This document shows, one piece after another, positions 8,176 through 16,782 of a stretch of 43,717 nucleotides of DNA. The DNA is taken from contig JAHEEG010000014.1 of the NCBI GenBank assembly GCA_024640825.1, positions 1 to 43,717 on the forward strand, read 5' to 3'. Under the pieces are notes generated by a model. It was not told the DNA's origin and did not search any database. It saw only the letters and a program-made list of their open reading frames with translations. Both the position numbers and the translations under genes were made by a program. This stretch comes from Gammaproteobacteria bacterium. GTDB lineage: Bacteria; Pseudomonadota; Gammaproteobacteria; Pseudomonadales; Azotimanducaceae. Positions within the stretch are counted from its first letter, which is position 1, and each line of letters begins with the position of its first letter.

Positions 8176-8358
8176 AGGGGATGCTCTTCCAAACCTCAGC
8201 TTCGAGCTTGTGCTGCAGAATTTCCTAAACATGACGACTGCCTGCGCGACGTGGGTTCCGCGTCAAACCCGTACGCCCTGAAGGTCTGCTGGACGTGCTC
8301 GAGCGGGCAGTCACGGGGTGGCGCCAATTCGCCCCGCTGTCAGGTTGCCCGGGACCGG

Positions 8359-9447
8359 TTAGCGCTCAACGCGCAGAATTCTGCCTTGATCGCTGTCTGT
8401 TACCAGGTAGAGATAGCCGTCCGGGCTCACCCGGACATCGCGTATGCGCTCATCCAGATCGGAAAACAGCGCTTCCTGGTCTGCTACGACGCCGTCGTCC
8501 AGCACCAGCCGACGCACCTCTTTGTCTACCAGCGCGCCGACGAACAGGTCGCCATCCCACTCCGGAAACCGGTCGCCCCGATAAATAGCCATGCCGGAAG
8601 GTGCGATAGACGGCACCCAGTAAGTCAGCGGCTGCTCCATGCCGGGGAGCTCGGTGTAGGGAGAGATACGGGCGCCGTTGTAGTCGACGCCCCAGCAGAT
8701 GGCCGGCCACCCATAGTTGTGGCCAGGTTCGATGCGGTTCACCTCGTCGCCACCCCGGGGCCCGTGCTCGTGTTCGTAGACGATGCCGGTGTTCGGGTCT
8801 ACCACCAGCCCCTGGGGATTGCGGTGCCCGTAGCTCCACACTGCAGCGCCCGGCATGCCCCGGTCTGCATAGGGATTGTCTTCGGGAATGCTGCCGTCGC
8901 GATTGATGCGGATGATCTTGCCCAGATTGGAGTCCACGTTCTGAGCCTCCTCCCGATAGTCAAAGCCGTCGCCGGTGGTCAGCAGCAGAGTGCCATCTGC
9001 CATGAAAGCCAGTTTGCCGCCATAGTGCTGCGGCGTGCCCTTGGCAGGGTTGGCGGTGAAGATGACTTCGACGTCCGCAAGTCCGTCTTTGGTCAGAGTG
9101 CCGCGGGCAACATGAGTCGCGTTCGCCTTCAACTCACCCTGAGCATAAGAGAGATAGACCAGGTGGTTGGTATCGAAAGCGGGGTCCAGGGCAACTTCCA
9201 GCAGGCCGCCCTGGCCCGCGAAATAGCTTTCGGGCACGCCTGTCAGGGGTGCGCTGACGGTGCCGTCGACGCTTATCCTGCGCAGCGTTCCCGTGCGCTC
9301 CGTCACCAGGTAACCGCCATCCGGCAGGAAGGCAAGGCTCCAGGGATTGTCCAGACCGTCCGCCACGGTCACCAGGCTGTAGTCGGCTCGCCCGGCCGCT
9401 GAGGCGATCAGGGTAAGCGCGGCAAGCAGGATCAGAGGTCTAGGCAT
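8359..9447 (-). CDS. PQQ-dependent aldose sugar dehydrogenase, YliI/Asd-like
   Basis: A 362-residue secreted protein with a signal peptide (MPRPLILLAALTLIASAAGRA, cleavage near residue 21), so it acts in the periplasm. Beta-propeller motifs of soluble glucose/aldose dehydrogenases are visible: DGLDNPWSLAFLPDG near the start, GHRNPQG in the middle, HGPRGGDEVN after it and a closing DGYLYLVTDS blade. Members oxidise aldose sugars to lactones with pyrroloquinoline quinone. No PQQ synthesis gene is in the window. The ribosome site GGAG lies 6 bases before ATG 9447. The preceding 183 bp after the symporter show nothing I can name. Confidence 0.85.
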   Translation of the reverse strand: MPRPLILLAALTLIASAAGRADYSLVTVADGLDNPWSLAFLPDGGYLVTERTGTLRRISVDGTVSAPLTGVPESYFAGQGGLLEVALDPAFDTNHLVYLSYAQGELKANATHVARGTLTKDGLADVEVIFTANPAKGTPQHYGGKLAFMADGTLLLTTGDGFDYREEAQNVDSNLGKIIRINRDGSIPEDNPYADRGMPGAAVWSYGHRNPQGLVVDPNTGIVYEHEHGPRGGDEVNRIEPGHNYGWPAICWGVDYNGARISPYTELPGMEQPLTYWVPSIAPSGMAIYRGDRFPEWDGDLFVGALVDKEVRRLVLDDGVVADQEALFSDLDERIRDVRVSPDGYLYLVTDSDQGRILRVER

Positions 9448-9540
9448 TAATAACTCCGGTGTGGCCGACTGCGATGCATTGGCCTATGTCATGGGTCTGC
9501 CGTTATGCTATGGCATCTTCACATCGAGGTTAAAGGGGAA

Positions 9541-9984
9541 ATGCTGCGAGCGTTGGGCGCCTATCTGCTGGCCGTTGTGGTTACCTACGTGTGCGCCGCG
9601 GTTGCGGCCACCCAGTCTGTGATATCCCGTCTGGCCGATATGGGCGTTGACGTGGACTTTGCGCTTCGCCTGCAGACCACGTTGCAGGACACTGTGGGTA
9701 TGATTCCTTACCTGGTCCTCATCGCGGTTGCTTTCGCCATTGCCTTTCCCGTGGCTGCCCTGGTCTCTCGATTTCTGCCCCGCTGGCGGAGCCTGGGCTA
9801 CCCACTGGCGGGTGGGGTCGCCATCCTAGCCCTGCACTTCATTCTCAATCAGGCCTTAAATATCACCCCGGTCGCCGCGGCAAGAACGACGCTTGGTCTT
9901 GGCGTGCAAGCGTTGGCTGGCGTGCTTGGCGGCTACCTCTGTCTGCGCATGCTGCCTCGAAAGGAAACGCTCGCCGAGCGCTGA
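9541..9984 (+). CDS. Small membrane protein of unknown function
   Basis: A 147-residue protein with about four predicted membrane helices and few charged residues. I recognise no family. ATG 9541 is chosen because the hydrophobic helix begins right after it and an AAAGGGG run precedes it. An earlier ATG at 9505 would add 12 polar residues. It ends 12 bp before the AbgT-family transporter on the same strand, so the two are probably cotranscribed and it may be an accessory membrane protein. That role is inference. Confidence 0.7.
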   Translation: MLRALGAYLLAVVVTYVCAAVAATQSVISRLADMGVDVDFALRLQTTLQDTVGMIPYLVLIAVAFAIAFPVAALVSRFLPRWRSLGYPLAGGVAILALHFILNQALNITPVAAARTTLGLGVQALAGVLGGYLCLRMLPRKETLAER

Positions 9985-9996
9985 GCGAGTCGAGCT

Positions 9997-11559
9997 ATGA
10001 GCGAACGGCTGGACGCGCCTCAGGAAGGGCACCACGCCTCCTCGCTGATGACGCGTCTGCTGGACAGCGTGGAGCGCATCGGCAACCGGCTGCCGGACCC
10101 TGCGCTGCTGTTTTTCCTGCTGCTGCTGGCAGTGTGGGTGCTGTCGGCACTGATGGCGCAATTCACCTATAGCCATATCGATCCGCGCTCTGATGCGCCC
10201 ATTGAGGTGGCGAACCTGCTGACGGCCGACTCTCTGACCAGCTTTCTGTCAGGTATGGTCAAAACATTTGTTAACTTTCACCCCCTGGGCGTCGTGCTGC
10301 TGGCGATGCTTGGCATCGGGGTGGCCGACCATACTGGTTTCATCCGGGCAGGTCTGCGAGCGCTGCTGGAGCTGACCTCGCCCCGGCTTCTGACCCCCAT
10401 GCTGCTTTTGATTGCCATCATCAGTCACAGCGCGGCGGATGCCGGTTACGTGCTGGTGATACCTCTCGGCGCTGTCATCTTCCAGGCGGCGGGCCGGCAT
10501 CCGCTGACAGGCATCGCCGTGGCCTTTGCCGGCGTATCCGGGGGGTTCAGTGCCAACTTCATCCCGTCCGCCATCGACCCCATGCTGCAGGGCATCAGCC
10601 AGGCGGGTGCGCAACTCATCGACCCTGGGCTGGTACTCAACCCGCTGAATAACTGGTTCTTCACCTCCGCATCCACGCTGCTGATCGTGGGCGTGGGTTG
10701 GTGGGTTACCGACAGGCTTGTAGAACCCCGGATGGTTCAGGAGGTGGTGGATGGAGATCTCGCCGACGTACCGCGGCTTGAATCGCTTTCCGCGGCTGAA
10801 CGGCGGGGGCTGCAAGCGGGCCTGCTAACCATGGCCATCGGGGGGCTGGCGCTGGCCGCCAGCGCCTGGCCGGCATCCTCTGCTTGGCGCGCTGTCGAAG
10901 GCGGTTTGGCGGCTTCTTCGGCGCCACTGATGCGTAGCATCGTGCCGCTGATCTTTCTCTTCTTTCTGCTTCCCGGCGTTGTTTACGGCTGCGTCGCGGG
11001 TACAGTCAAGAACCATCGAGACATTGTCGCGGGTATGAGCCAGGCCATGAGCGGTATGGGCTACTACATCGTGATGGCGTTCTTTGCCGCGCTGTTCATT
11101 GCCGAGTTCGGCCGTTCCAATCTGGGGGCGCTGTTCGCGCTGCAGGGCGCGGCCTGGTTGAAGGCCGCGGCGCTCCCCGGGGGCATCACGGTGATTTCGG
11201 TGGTGCTGATAACCGGGCTGGTGAATCTGTTTGTCGGCTCCGCTTCGGCGAAGTGGGCACTGCTTGCGCCCATTCTGGTGCCGATGCTGATGCAGCTCGG
11301 CATATCCCCTGATCTCACTCAGGCCGCCTATCGGGTGGGAGACTCTTCCACCAATATCATCACGCCGCTGATGCCCTACTTTCCGCTGGTGGTTGTGTTC
11401 TGCCAGCGCTACGTCAGCAGCACCGGCATCGGCACTGTGGTGGCCATGATGTTGCCGTATGCCGTGAGCTTTCTTGTTACGTGGACGGGGTTTTTGCTGC
11501 TTTACTGGGCCGTCGGGCTGCCCCTTGGCCTGCAGGCCAGCTATGGGTATGGCGGGTAG
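9997..11559 (+). CDS. AbgT family transporter
   Basis: A 520-residue membrane protein close in length to E. coli AbgT and Neisseria MtrF. The opening VERIGNRLPDPALLFF, the segment SHSAADAGYVLVIPLGAVIF, AGVSGGFSANFIPSAIDP and the C-terminal GDSSTNIITPLMPYFPL are all characteristic of this family. Members import p-aminobenzoyl-glutamate, a folate breakdown product, or export p-aminobenzoate and sulfonamides. Which applies here is open: no abgA or abgB hydrolase genes lie alongside, which weakens the salvage reading. It follows the small membrane protein by 12 bp. Confidence 0.9.
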   Translation: MSERLDAPQEGHHASSLMTRLLDSVERIGNRLPDPALLFFLLLLAVWVLSALMAQFTYSHIDPRSDAPIEVANLLTADSLTSFLSGMVKTFVNFHPLGVVLLAMLGIGVADHTGFIRAGLRALLELTSPRLLTPMLLLIAIISHSAADAGYVLVIPLGAVIFQAAGRHPLTGIAVAFAGVSGGFSANFIPSAIDPMLQGISQAGAQLIDPGLVLNPLNNWFFTSASTLLIVGVGWWVTDRLVEPRMVQEVVDGDLADVPRLESLSAAERRGLQAGLLTMAIGGLALAASAWPASSAWRAVEGGLAASSAPLMRSIVPLIFLFFLLPGVVYGCVAGTVKNHRDIVAGMSQAMSGMGYYIVMAFFAALFIAEFGRSNLGALFALQGAAWLKAAALPGGITVISVVLITGLVNLFVGSASAKWALLAPILVPMLMQLGISPDLTQAAYRVGDSSTNIITPLMPYFPLVVVFCQRYVSSTGIGTVVAMMLPYAVSFLVTWTGFLLLYWAVGLPLGLQASYGYGG

Positions 11560-11566
11560 TCGGCGA

Positions 11567-11629
11567 GCCTCGCAGGTCGGGCCTCGCAGGTCGGGCCTCG
11601 CAGGTCGGGCCTCGCAGGTCGGGCCTCGC
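11567..11629. repeat. 14-bp tandem repeat, four perfect copies plus half
   Basis: GCCTCGCAGGTCGG is repeated four times without interruption (11567-11622), followed by GCCTCGC. It starts just after the AbgT stop and ends about 100 bp before the macro-domain gene. There are no spacers, so it is not a CRISPR array. The period is not a multiple of three, and no gene covers it. Confidence 0.9.
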
Positions 11630-11728
11630 CGCGGTATTTACGTATGGCAAGGCGCCTGCCAAGCCGTCACGATGACGCCCTAGTGCTGAACCGCATTGGC
11701 AATAAATTCGATATACAAGGAAATTATC

Positions 11729-12211
11729 GTGTTGAAGGAAGTATCGGGAGACATCCTGCTCAGTAAAGCCGAGGTTATCGCCCATGGCGTGGCGCCTGGT
11801 GATCATTTCAACCAGGGTCTTGCACTGTCGCTGCGGGAACGCTATCCCGCCATGGCAAAAGATTTCCGCCATTACTGCCAGATTTCTCACCCGAAGTCTG
11901 GTGAGCTCTGGGCCTGGGCGGGCGCAGATGGACGGCGCATCGTCAATCTTATGACGCAGGAGGAAGCGTCAAGCAAGAAGGCGAACCCGGGCAAGGCCAC
12001 CGCGCACAACGTCAACGTTGCGCTGCGTAATCTGAAGCACCTGGCCCAGGAGGAGGACTTCAAGAGTCTTGCTCTGCCGAGGCTTGCTACGGGCGTGGGC
12101 GGTCTTCAGTGGGACGAGGTTAGGGCGCTGGTTGAAAATCAGCTCGGAGATTTGAGTATTCCCGTTTATATCTACACCACCTTTGAGGCGGGTGTTCAAG
12201 CCGAAGAGTGA
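11729..12211 (+). CDS. Macro-domain protein, possible ADP-ribosyl hydrolase
   Basis: A 160-residue single macro domain from GTG 11729 (AAGGA at 11717-11721, 7-base spacing). TTG 11732 is a close alternative. It opens with EVSGDILLSKAEVIAHGVAPGDHFNQG, the ligand-loop layout of macro domains, and has ALPRLATGVGGLQWDEV near residue 120, typical of the TARG1/OARD1/DarG branch. Such enzymes bind ADP-ribose and often remove ADP-ribose from proteins, nucleic acids or O-acetyl groups in the cytoplasm. Its stop overlaps the region carrying the ribosome site of the VOC gene. No DarT-like toxin or ADP-ribosyltransferase lies next to it, so it is not an obvious antitoxin. Confidence 0.82.
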   Translation: MLKEVSGDILLSKAEVIAHGVAPGDHFNQGLALSLRERYPAMAKDFRHYCQISHPKSGELWAWAGADGRRIVNLMTQEEASSKKANPGKATAHNVNVALRNLKHLAQEEDFKSLALPRLATGVGGLQWDEVRALVENQLGDLSIPVYIYTTFEAGVQAEE

Positions 12212-12225
12212 GGGAGGACGCAGTC

Positions 12226-12720
12226 ATGGCCACCATCAAGCGGGTCAATCATACGGGTATCAGCGTGCGCGACATGGAGCGCTCGCTGGCCTTCTATCGA
12301 GATCTGCTGGGCCTGGAGCTGATCTTTGATTCCGACGTCGATGACGTGCCGCCCTTGAGCGCGGTAGTTGGCATGAATCACGCCCGTGGGCGCGTCGCTT
12401 GGCTGCGCGCCGGAGATACCATGATAGAACTGTGGCAGTGGGACCACCCGGAAGGCCGGCTGCTGCCGGACGACTACTGCCCCGCGGATAAAGGGGTGAC
12501 CCATTACGCATTGGAAACGGATGATGTGGACGGGCTTTACCAGCGCATCGTCGATGCCGGTTTTCACGCTAACACGGAGCCTCGGGATCTCGGTCTTCAT
12601 AAAACCACTTACGTGCGGGGCCCCGACGACGAGATCATCGAGATTCTGGAAGATCGTGCGACGGACAAATGGCTTGCAGAGTTGACCGCGGAGGCTGCCC
12701 GCCGGCGGGCGTCCAAATAA
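12226..12720 (+). CDS. VOC family protein (glyoxalase/dioxygenase fold)
   Basis: A 164-residue vicinal-oxygen-chelate protein. The likely metal ligands sit in the usual places: His9 in NHTGIS, Glu68 in MIELW, His93 in VTHYALE and Glu139 in IIEILED. The helix MERSLAFYRDLLGLE is the standard beta-alpha-beta module, present twice. ATG 12226 is chosen for GGGAGG at 12212-12217. The family includes glyoxalase I, epimerases and extradiol dioxygenases, and the substrate cannot be named. It follows the macro-domain gene by 14 bp, so a shared transcript is likely. Confidence 0.85.
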   Translation: MATIKRVNHTGISVRDMERSLAFYRDLLGLELIFDSDVDDVPPLSAVVGMNHARGRVAWLRAGDTMIELWQWDHPEGRLLPDDYCPADKGVTHYALETDDVDGLYQRIVDAGFHANTEPRDLGLHKTTYVRGPDDEIIEILEDRATDKWLAELTAEAARRRASK

Positions 12721-12732
12721 GGCCCGCGGGCC
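12721..12732. terminator. GC-rich palindrome between convergent genes
   Basis: GGCCCGCGGGCC is a perfect 12-bp palindrome directly after the VOC stop and 6 bp before the SIMPL protein's stop. No T-tract follows, so it may be a weak bidirectional transcription barrier or simply chance in GC-rich DNA. Confidence 0.25.
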
Positions 12733-12738
12733 CGGCGC

Positions 12739-13440
12739 TCAGGGCGGCGCGGACGGTCCGAGGGCGAAGGTGGACCGCACGCTGCGCTGGACGCTGATCT
12801 CTCCGGGGCTGAAGTCTGACCCCGAATCCGCTGCCCGCGCGGTCATGGCTTCCATCATCAGGGGGCGAACCTGATGGGCGTCTACGGACACGTCGATCAC
12901 CTCCCCAAGGCCAACCCCAAATCGTCGGGCCACCCGCCGGGCTTCGTCTTTGGCATCATCGATGGCCAGATCCAGCGCTTGCCGCTCGAGCTCAGACCGG
13001 TTGGACAGGTCCAGTTGAATGTTTGCTATGCCGTTCACTCCGCGCTTCAGCGCGCCGTTGATCAGCGCCCCGATATCGTCCAGGTCCCACAGCACCAGTT
13101 GGATAGACCGGCTGGCGATCAGGCCATCTGCTTGAGCGCCTTTGTCCGAGGGTTGGTAGCGTGGCCGAATGCTGATGGCCGCTGCGGTGACGTCACGCTT
13201 CTTGATGCCCATCTCCCTGGCCAGTTCGAGCACCGCGGTGGTTACCTCGTCCAGCTGAGCCTTCATGCCTGCGGCGTCTTCGCCCTCCCGGCGTACTTCC
13301 AGGCTCAATCGTGCCATGTTCGGAACAGCACGTACCTCTCCGGAACCCGCCACGTGGATCCCCATGATTTCGGCGGCTGCGGAGACCGACAGCGTGCTTG
13401 CCAGCCAGGCGATGACCAGGAATGAGAACTGAGGCCGCAT
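12739..13440 (-). CDS. SIMPL domain (DUF541) periplasmic protein
   Basis: A 233-residue protein with a cleavable signal peptide ending near residue 23 (VSAAAE) and the SIMPL/DUF541 pattern. The opening strand IHVAGSGEVRAVPNMA is followed by helix-strand repeats and RYQPSDK, then SIQLVLWDLDDIGALINGA and the central helix RQALDLAIDDAKDEARRVA. It probably sits in the periplasm. The family includes E. coli YggE and the BP26 antigen, linked to oxidative stress, but no enzymatic reaction is established. The ribosome site GGAG precedes ATG 13440 with 7-base spacing. Confidence 0.85.
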   Translation of the reverse strand: MRPQFSFLVIAWLASTLSVSAAAEIMGIHVAGSGEVRAVPNMARLSLEVRREGEDAAGMKAQLDEVTTAVLELAREMGIKKRDVTAAAISIRPRYQPSDKGAQADGLIASRSIQLVLWDLDDIGALINGALKRGVNGIANIQLDLSNRSELERQALDLAIDDAKDEARRVARRFGVGLGEVIDVSVDAHQVRPLMMEAMTARAADSGSDFSPGEISVQRSVRSTFALGPSAPP

Positions 13441-13471
13441 GATTGATCTCCGAGATGGACGTCCGTCCCAC

Positions 13472-13477
13472 TATAAT
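13472..13477 (+). promoter_or_regulatory. Consensus -10 box next to the patatin start codon
   Basis: TATAAT lies only 8 bases before the ATG at 13486, so transcription from it would begin at or within a base or two of the start codon. No matching -35 hexamer is clear at 16-18 bp upstream. No Shine-Dalgarno sequence precedes the ATG. Confidence 0.35.
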
Positions 13478-13485
13478 CGATTCAT

Positions 13486-15837
13486 ATGGCCAAGAAAGAA
13501 CTTCGGTTGGCGGTGGTGATCTACGGCGGGGCCTCCCTTGCCGTCTACATGCATGGGGTCAGCAAAGAGCTGCTCAAGCTGGTGCGGGCGTCAAAGGTCC
13601 TGCACGAGATGGGCACTGACCGTGCCAGCGACCTGCCCTATCATCAAGGGCCCGATCGTCGCGATGCGGATACCGAAGCCGTTTACTTCGAGGCGCTCAA
13701 ACAGATCAGCAAAACCAGCGACTTCCGGGTCGTGATCGATGTGATCGCTGGCGCTTCTGCAGGGGCGATCAACGGCGTCATGCTCGGAAAAGCACTGGTT
13801 GATGACGCCCTGCTGGATTCGCAGACGTCGCTGTGGATGACCGATGCAGACGTCGATCACCTGGGCGCTGAAAACACGAACGCGTGGCGCAAATGGTATC
13901 TGTACCCGTTTCTCCGAGCGCTGTCTTTCTGGATGCCGAACGATGTCGGACGGAATCCTGAAACCCGCGAAAAAATTGCCCGCCTGGTGCGCTCTTCCTG
14001 GTTTCAGCCGCCGTTTTCCGGTGAGCGGCTCAGCCACCACTTTTTCGACGGTCTGGATGCCATGGCGGCGTCGCGAAGAGCGGACAGCACGCTGCTGCCA
14101 CCCGGACAGCGGCTAGACGTTTACGCCAGCATCACCGATCTTGTCGGCTACCCGCGGGCCATCCAGCTCCATGAGCAGCTGGTGGCCAGAGAGATGGAGC
14201 ATGCCGCTTTCTGTCGGCTCTCTCACGTCGCCAGCGTCGCCGGTCAAGGTACCAGCGACTTTGTTGATGAGAACAACCCGGCACTGGTCTGGGCGGCCCG
14301 CGCCAGTTCTTCCTATGCCGGGGCCTTCCCACCGTTTCACCATGCGGAGATCCGGCGGGTGCTGGGCGCCCGGCAGATACCCTGGCCGCGGGAGCGGAGC
14401 TTTTTGCAGAGCAGTATCTATGCCCGAGACGGCTCTCCCGCATACCGCCATTTTGATCCTGCCGACCGGTACTTTGTCGATGGCGGCATCGTTAACAACA
14501 AACCCTTCGGTGCGGCGCTCGAAGCGCTGAATCATCGCGCCTCCGATCGGCAGGTCGACCGATGTCTGGTATACATCGAACCCACGCCCAATCTCGAAGG
14601 CCTGTCCCATCCGGAGAAGAATCTTGGTTATTTGAGCACCCTGCGGGCAGCGCTTTCCTCCATCCCCCGCAACCAACCCATACTCGACGATCTGAACGAA
14701 ATCGTTGCGCAGGATGCCCGGGTGCAGGTGAATCGCCGGGTCGTCGACGGCAATCGCGCCGACATTGCGAGAATGGTTTCCGGTATACAGTCGGCCAATG
14801 TCCATCAGGCTGCGTCCCCCCAGCTCATCGGCTACCTGCGAGCGCAGCTGATGGAGCGCGCGGAGGAAGAGATGGGCATCGCCTTCCACGCTTACGTGCA
14901 GCGCAGGGTATGGCGTCTTGCCGACGCGCTGGCCAAGGAATGGCTGGTACTGGCCGATGGGGGCGGGGACGCGCGAATGGCGCGTGGTATGGAACTGTCT
15001 ATCGCTCACTGGTGGCAGGCGCTCGAGCCGGAGGAGGCGGATACCCGCGAGAACAGACAGGAAGATTTTCTTGATCAGTTCGACGTTACCTTCCGCATCC
15101 GCCGCCTGCAGTTTCTCATCCGGCGTATGAATCAGGGTGAAGACCGGGTGGGTCTTGCAGAGCACGAGCTCGCTGCTTTGGACAGTTTCAAGCAGGTGGC
15201 CTACGAATTCATGGAGCGCTGCTACGACCTGCGCCGTTATCGCCACCTCACCGATTCGCTGATGAGCGTGCTGGTCGAAGCTGCCGGACGGGTACCTCTG
15301 TTCCCCGGGGAGGCTAAAACGCTGTTGCGTCAGGTTTCCGACGCGCTCGCGCTCAAAACGCTGGACGTCGAGCTCGACGCGGCGTTTCACGAGTTCAGCG
15401 AATCGCTGGCGGATGCGGAATTCCGCCAGTCGATGATGGCCGACTACCTGGGCTTTCCCATTTACGACGTGCTGCTCATGGCGCCCGGAACCCCTGACGC
15501 TGGCCCGGATCCGCTGACGCCGATTCGCGTGGAGCGGATCAGCCCCGCCGATTCATTGACGCTGAACGAGGCTTTCGGCGGTCTGCGCTGCCGAAATTTC
15601 ATGGGCTTCATCGGTTTCTTCAACCGGGCCTACCGGGAGCACGACTACCTGTGGGGTCGGCTCAACGGCGCTGACCGTCTGGTTGATATGCTCGCTACGG
15701 CTGCCAATGGCGCCATCGAGGAACCGCTAGCTCTGAAGAAGGCGCTGTTTGCGGCCATCGTTGAACGCGAGCGCCATCGCCTGTATCGCTGCGACGATCA
15801 GCTGGCCGCCATCAGTCGTGCGATCGAGTCACTGTAA
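13486..15837 (+). CDS. Patatin-like phospholipase with DUF3376-type C-terminal region
   Basis: A 783-residue protein. The N-terminal half is a patatin hydrolase: oxyanion-hole strand LRLAVVIYGGASLAVYMHG (7-25), nucleophile elbow GASAG with Ser91, and the catalytic Asp332 in FVDGGIVNNKPFG. These give the Ser-Asp dyad of lipid acyl hydrolases. The C-terminal half is long and helical, as in the patatin-related proteins (DUF3376) of actinobacteria and some proteobacteria. It has no signal peptide. Substrate and role are unknown, and membrane phospholipid turnover is the likely area. No ribosome site precedes the ATG, but a TATAAT box lies 8 bases upstream, which suggests a leaderless message. Confidence 0.85.
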   Translation: MAKKELRLAVVIYGGASLAVYMHGVSKELLKLVRASKVLHEMGTDRASDLPYHQGPDRRDADTEAVYFEALKQISKTSDFRVVIDVIAGASAGAINGVMLGKALVDDALLDSQTSLWMTDADVDHLGAENTNAWRKWYLYPFLRALSFWMPNDVGRNPETREKIARLVRSSWFQPPFSGERLSHHFFDGLDAMAASRRADSTLLPPGQRLDVYASITDLVGYPRAIQLHEQLVAREMEHAAFCRLSHVASVAGQGTSDFVDENNPALVWAARASSSYAGAFPPFHHAEIRRVLGARQIPWPRERSFLQSSIYARDGSPAYRHFDPADRYFVDGGIVNNKPFGAALEALNHRASDRQVDRCLVYIEPTPNLEGLSHPEKNLGYLSTLRAALSSIPRNQPILDDLNEIVAQDARVQVNRRVVDGNRADIARMVSGIQSANVHQAASPQLIGYLRAQLMERAEEEMGIAFHAYVQRRVWRLADALAKEWLVLADGGGDARMARGMELSIAHWWQALEPEEADTRENRQEDFLDQFDVTFRIRRLQFLIRRMNQGEDRVGLAEHELAALDSFKQVAYEFMERCYDLRRYRHLTDSLMSVLVEAAGRVPLFPGEAKTLLRQVSDALALKTLDVELDAAFHEFSESLADAEFRQSMMADYLGFPIYDVLLMAPGTPDAGPDPLTPIRVERISPADSLTLNEAFGGLRCRNFMGFIGFFNRAYREHDYLWGRLNGADRLVDMLATAANGAIEEPLALKKALFAAIVERERHRLYRCDDQLAAISRAIESL

Positions 15838-15897
15838 CCGCCTGAACCCATCACGTTACCGCAGTGGCTTCTCTCTAATTGTGACACGAGTCCGGCC

Positions 15898-16737
15898 TCA
15901 GCCGCGGTTTGCGCTGGCAATCCAGCAGGCACCGCTGAGCACGATGCCCGAGTCTTCAGCGTACGGTGCGATCGCCTCGCGGACTGCGTCCAGAGCTTTG
16001 TTACGCGCGTCTTCCTCCAGATCGGCAAGAACCCGGCTCATTGGCCCGTTGCGTAACAGGAAAGCCACGGCTTCTTCCACATCTCCGCCCAGACGCATGT
16101 CAGCGGTGCAGGGCTCTATGGCAATGTTGATGAAACCTGCCTGGTCGAGAATGTCCTGCACGTACGCAGGGTCAGCAAAGGCGAATGGTCCCGGTGCCTT
16201 TGGGTCGGGCGGCGATTCTGGCTCAGGCAGGAAAGGCTGTGCAGCGCCGCCAGGCACCGACAGCCAGGGATTGTCTCTGGGGGATTGCCAGCAGATAAAG
16301 CACAGTCGGCCGTGGTCCTGGAGAGCCGAATGGATATGTGTGAAAGCCTGTTGGGGGTTGGCGAAAAACATTACACCGAATCGGGAGAATGCCAGATCAT
16401 AGCGGGTGTTGAACGGATGGTTGGATGCGTCGGCCGCGATGAATTCCAATAACTCGTTGCCGGCGCTTCGGGCGCGGGCGTGAGCGAGCATGGGCTCCGA
16501 AATATCCACGCCGGTGACTCTGGCGCCGTATTCGGCCATCGTCAGAGAGGTGCCGCCGCAGCCACAGCCGATATCCAATACGGCTTCTGCCGGTTGCGGA
16601 GCCGCACGGGCGATGGCTCTGTCAGACAGCTCGGCCAGCAATTGGTCCATGCGCTCCTGTGACGCAACCCAGCTTTCCGCAGCCGGGCCGTTCCAGAATT
16701 CAATCTGTTCTCTGTTGCTGTTTTGCTCGGCAGTCAT
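15898..16737 (-). CDS. Class I SAM-dependent methyltransferase
   Basis: A 279-residue methyltransferase. Motif I is VLDIGCGCGG at 53-62, the following acidic strand end is VTGVDIS and a motif IV-like YDLAFSRFGVMFF lies further on. The N-terminal QIEFWNGPAAESW is common in UbiE-like bacterial methyltransferases of unknown substrate. The ribosome site GGGAG lies 8 bases before ATG 16737. It is the last gene of a likely three-gene minus-strand operon after the Na/Pi cotransporter and the SDR, 45 bp behind the SDR. Confidence 0.85.
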   Translation of the reverse strand: MTAEQNSNREQIEFWNGPAAESWVASQERMDQLLAELSDRAIARAAPQPAEAVLDIGCGCGGTSLTMAEYGARVTGVDISEPMLAHARARSAGNELLEFIAADASNHPFNTRYDLAFSRFGVMFFANPQQAFTHIHSALQDHGRLCFICWQSPRDNPWLSVPGGAAQPFLPEPESPPDPKAPGPFAFADPAYVQDILDQAGFINIAIEPCTADMRLGGDVEEAVAFLLRNGPMSRVLADLEEDARNKALDAVREAIAPYAEDSGIVLSGACWIASANRG

Positions 16738-16782
16738 GGTGCGTTCTCCCTGTTGAAAACGCCCATGCTAGGCAAATGCAGT

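Noticed and set aside
8251-9402. Long plus-strand open frame opposite the sugar dehydrogenase
   Set aside because: It is an antisense shadow of a well-supported gene. Such frames are common in GC-rich DNA, and it shows no recognisable motifs.
11567-11629. Tandem repeat as a CRISPR array
   Set aside because: The 14-bp units are contiguous with no unique spacers and no cas genes are nearby.
14113-15390. 425-codon minus-strand frame opposite the patatin gene
   Set aside because: It is fully antisense to a gene with clear catalytic motifs, with no ribosome site or domain of its own.
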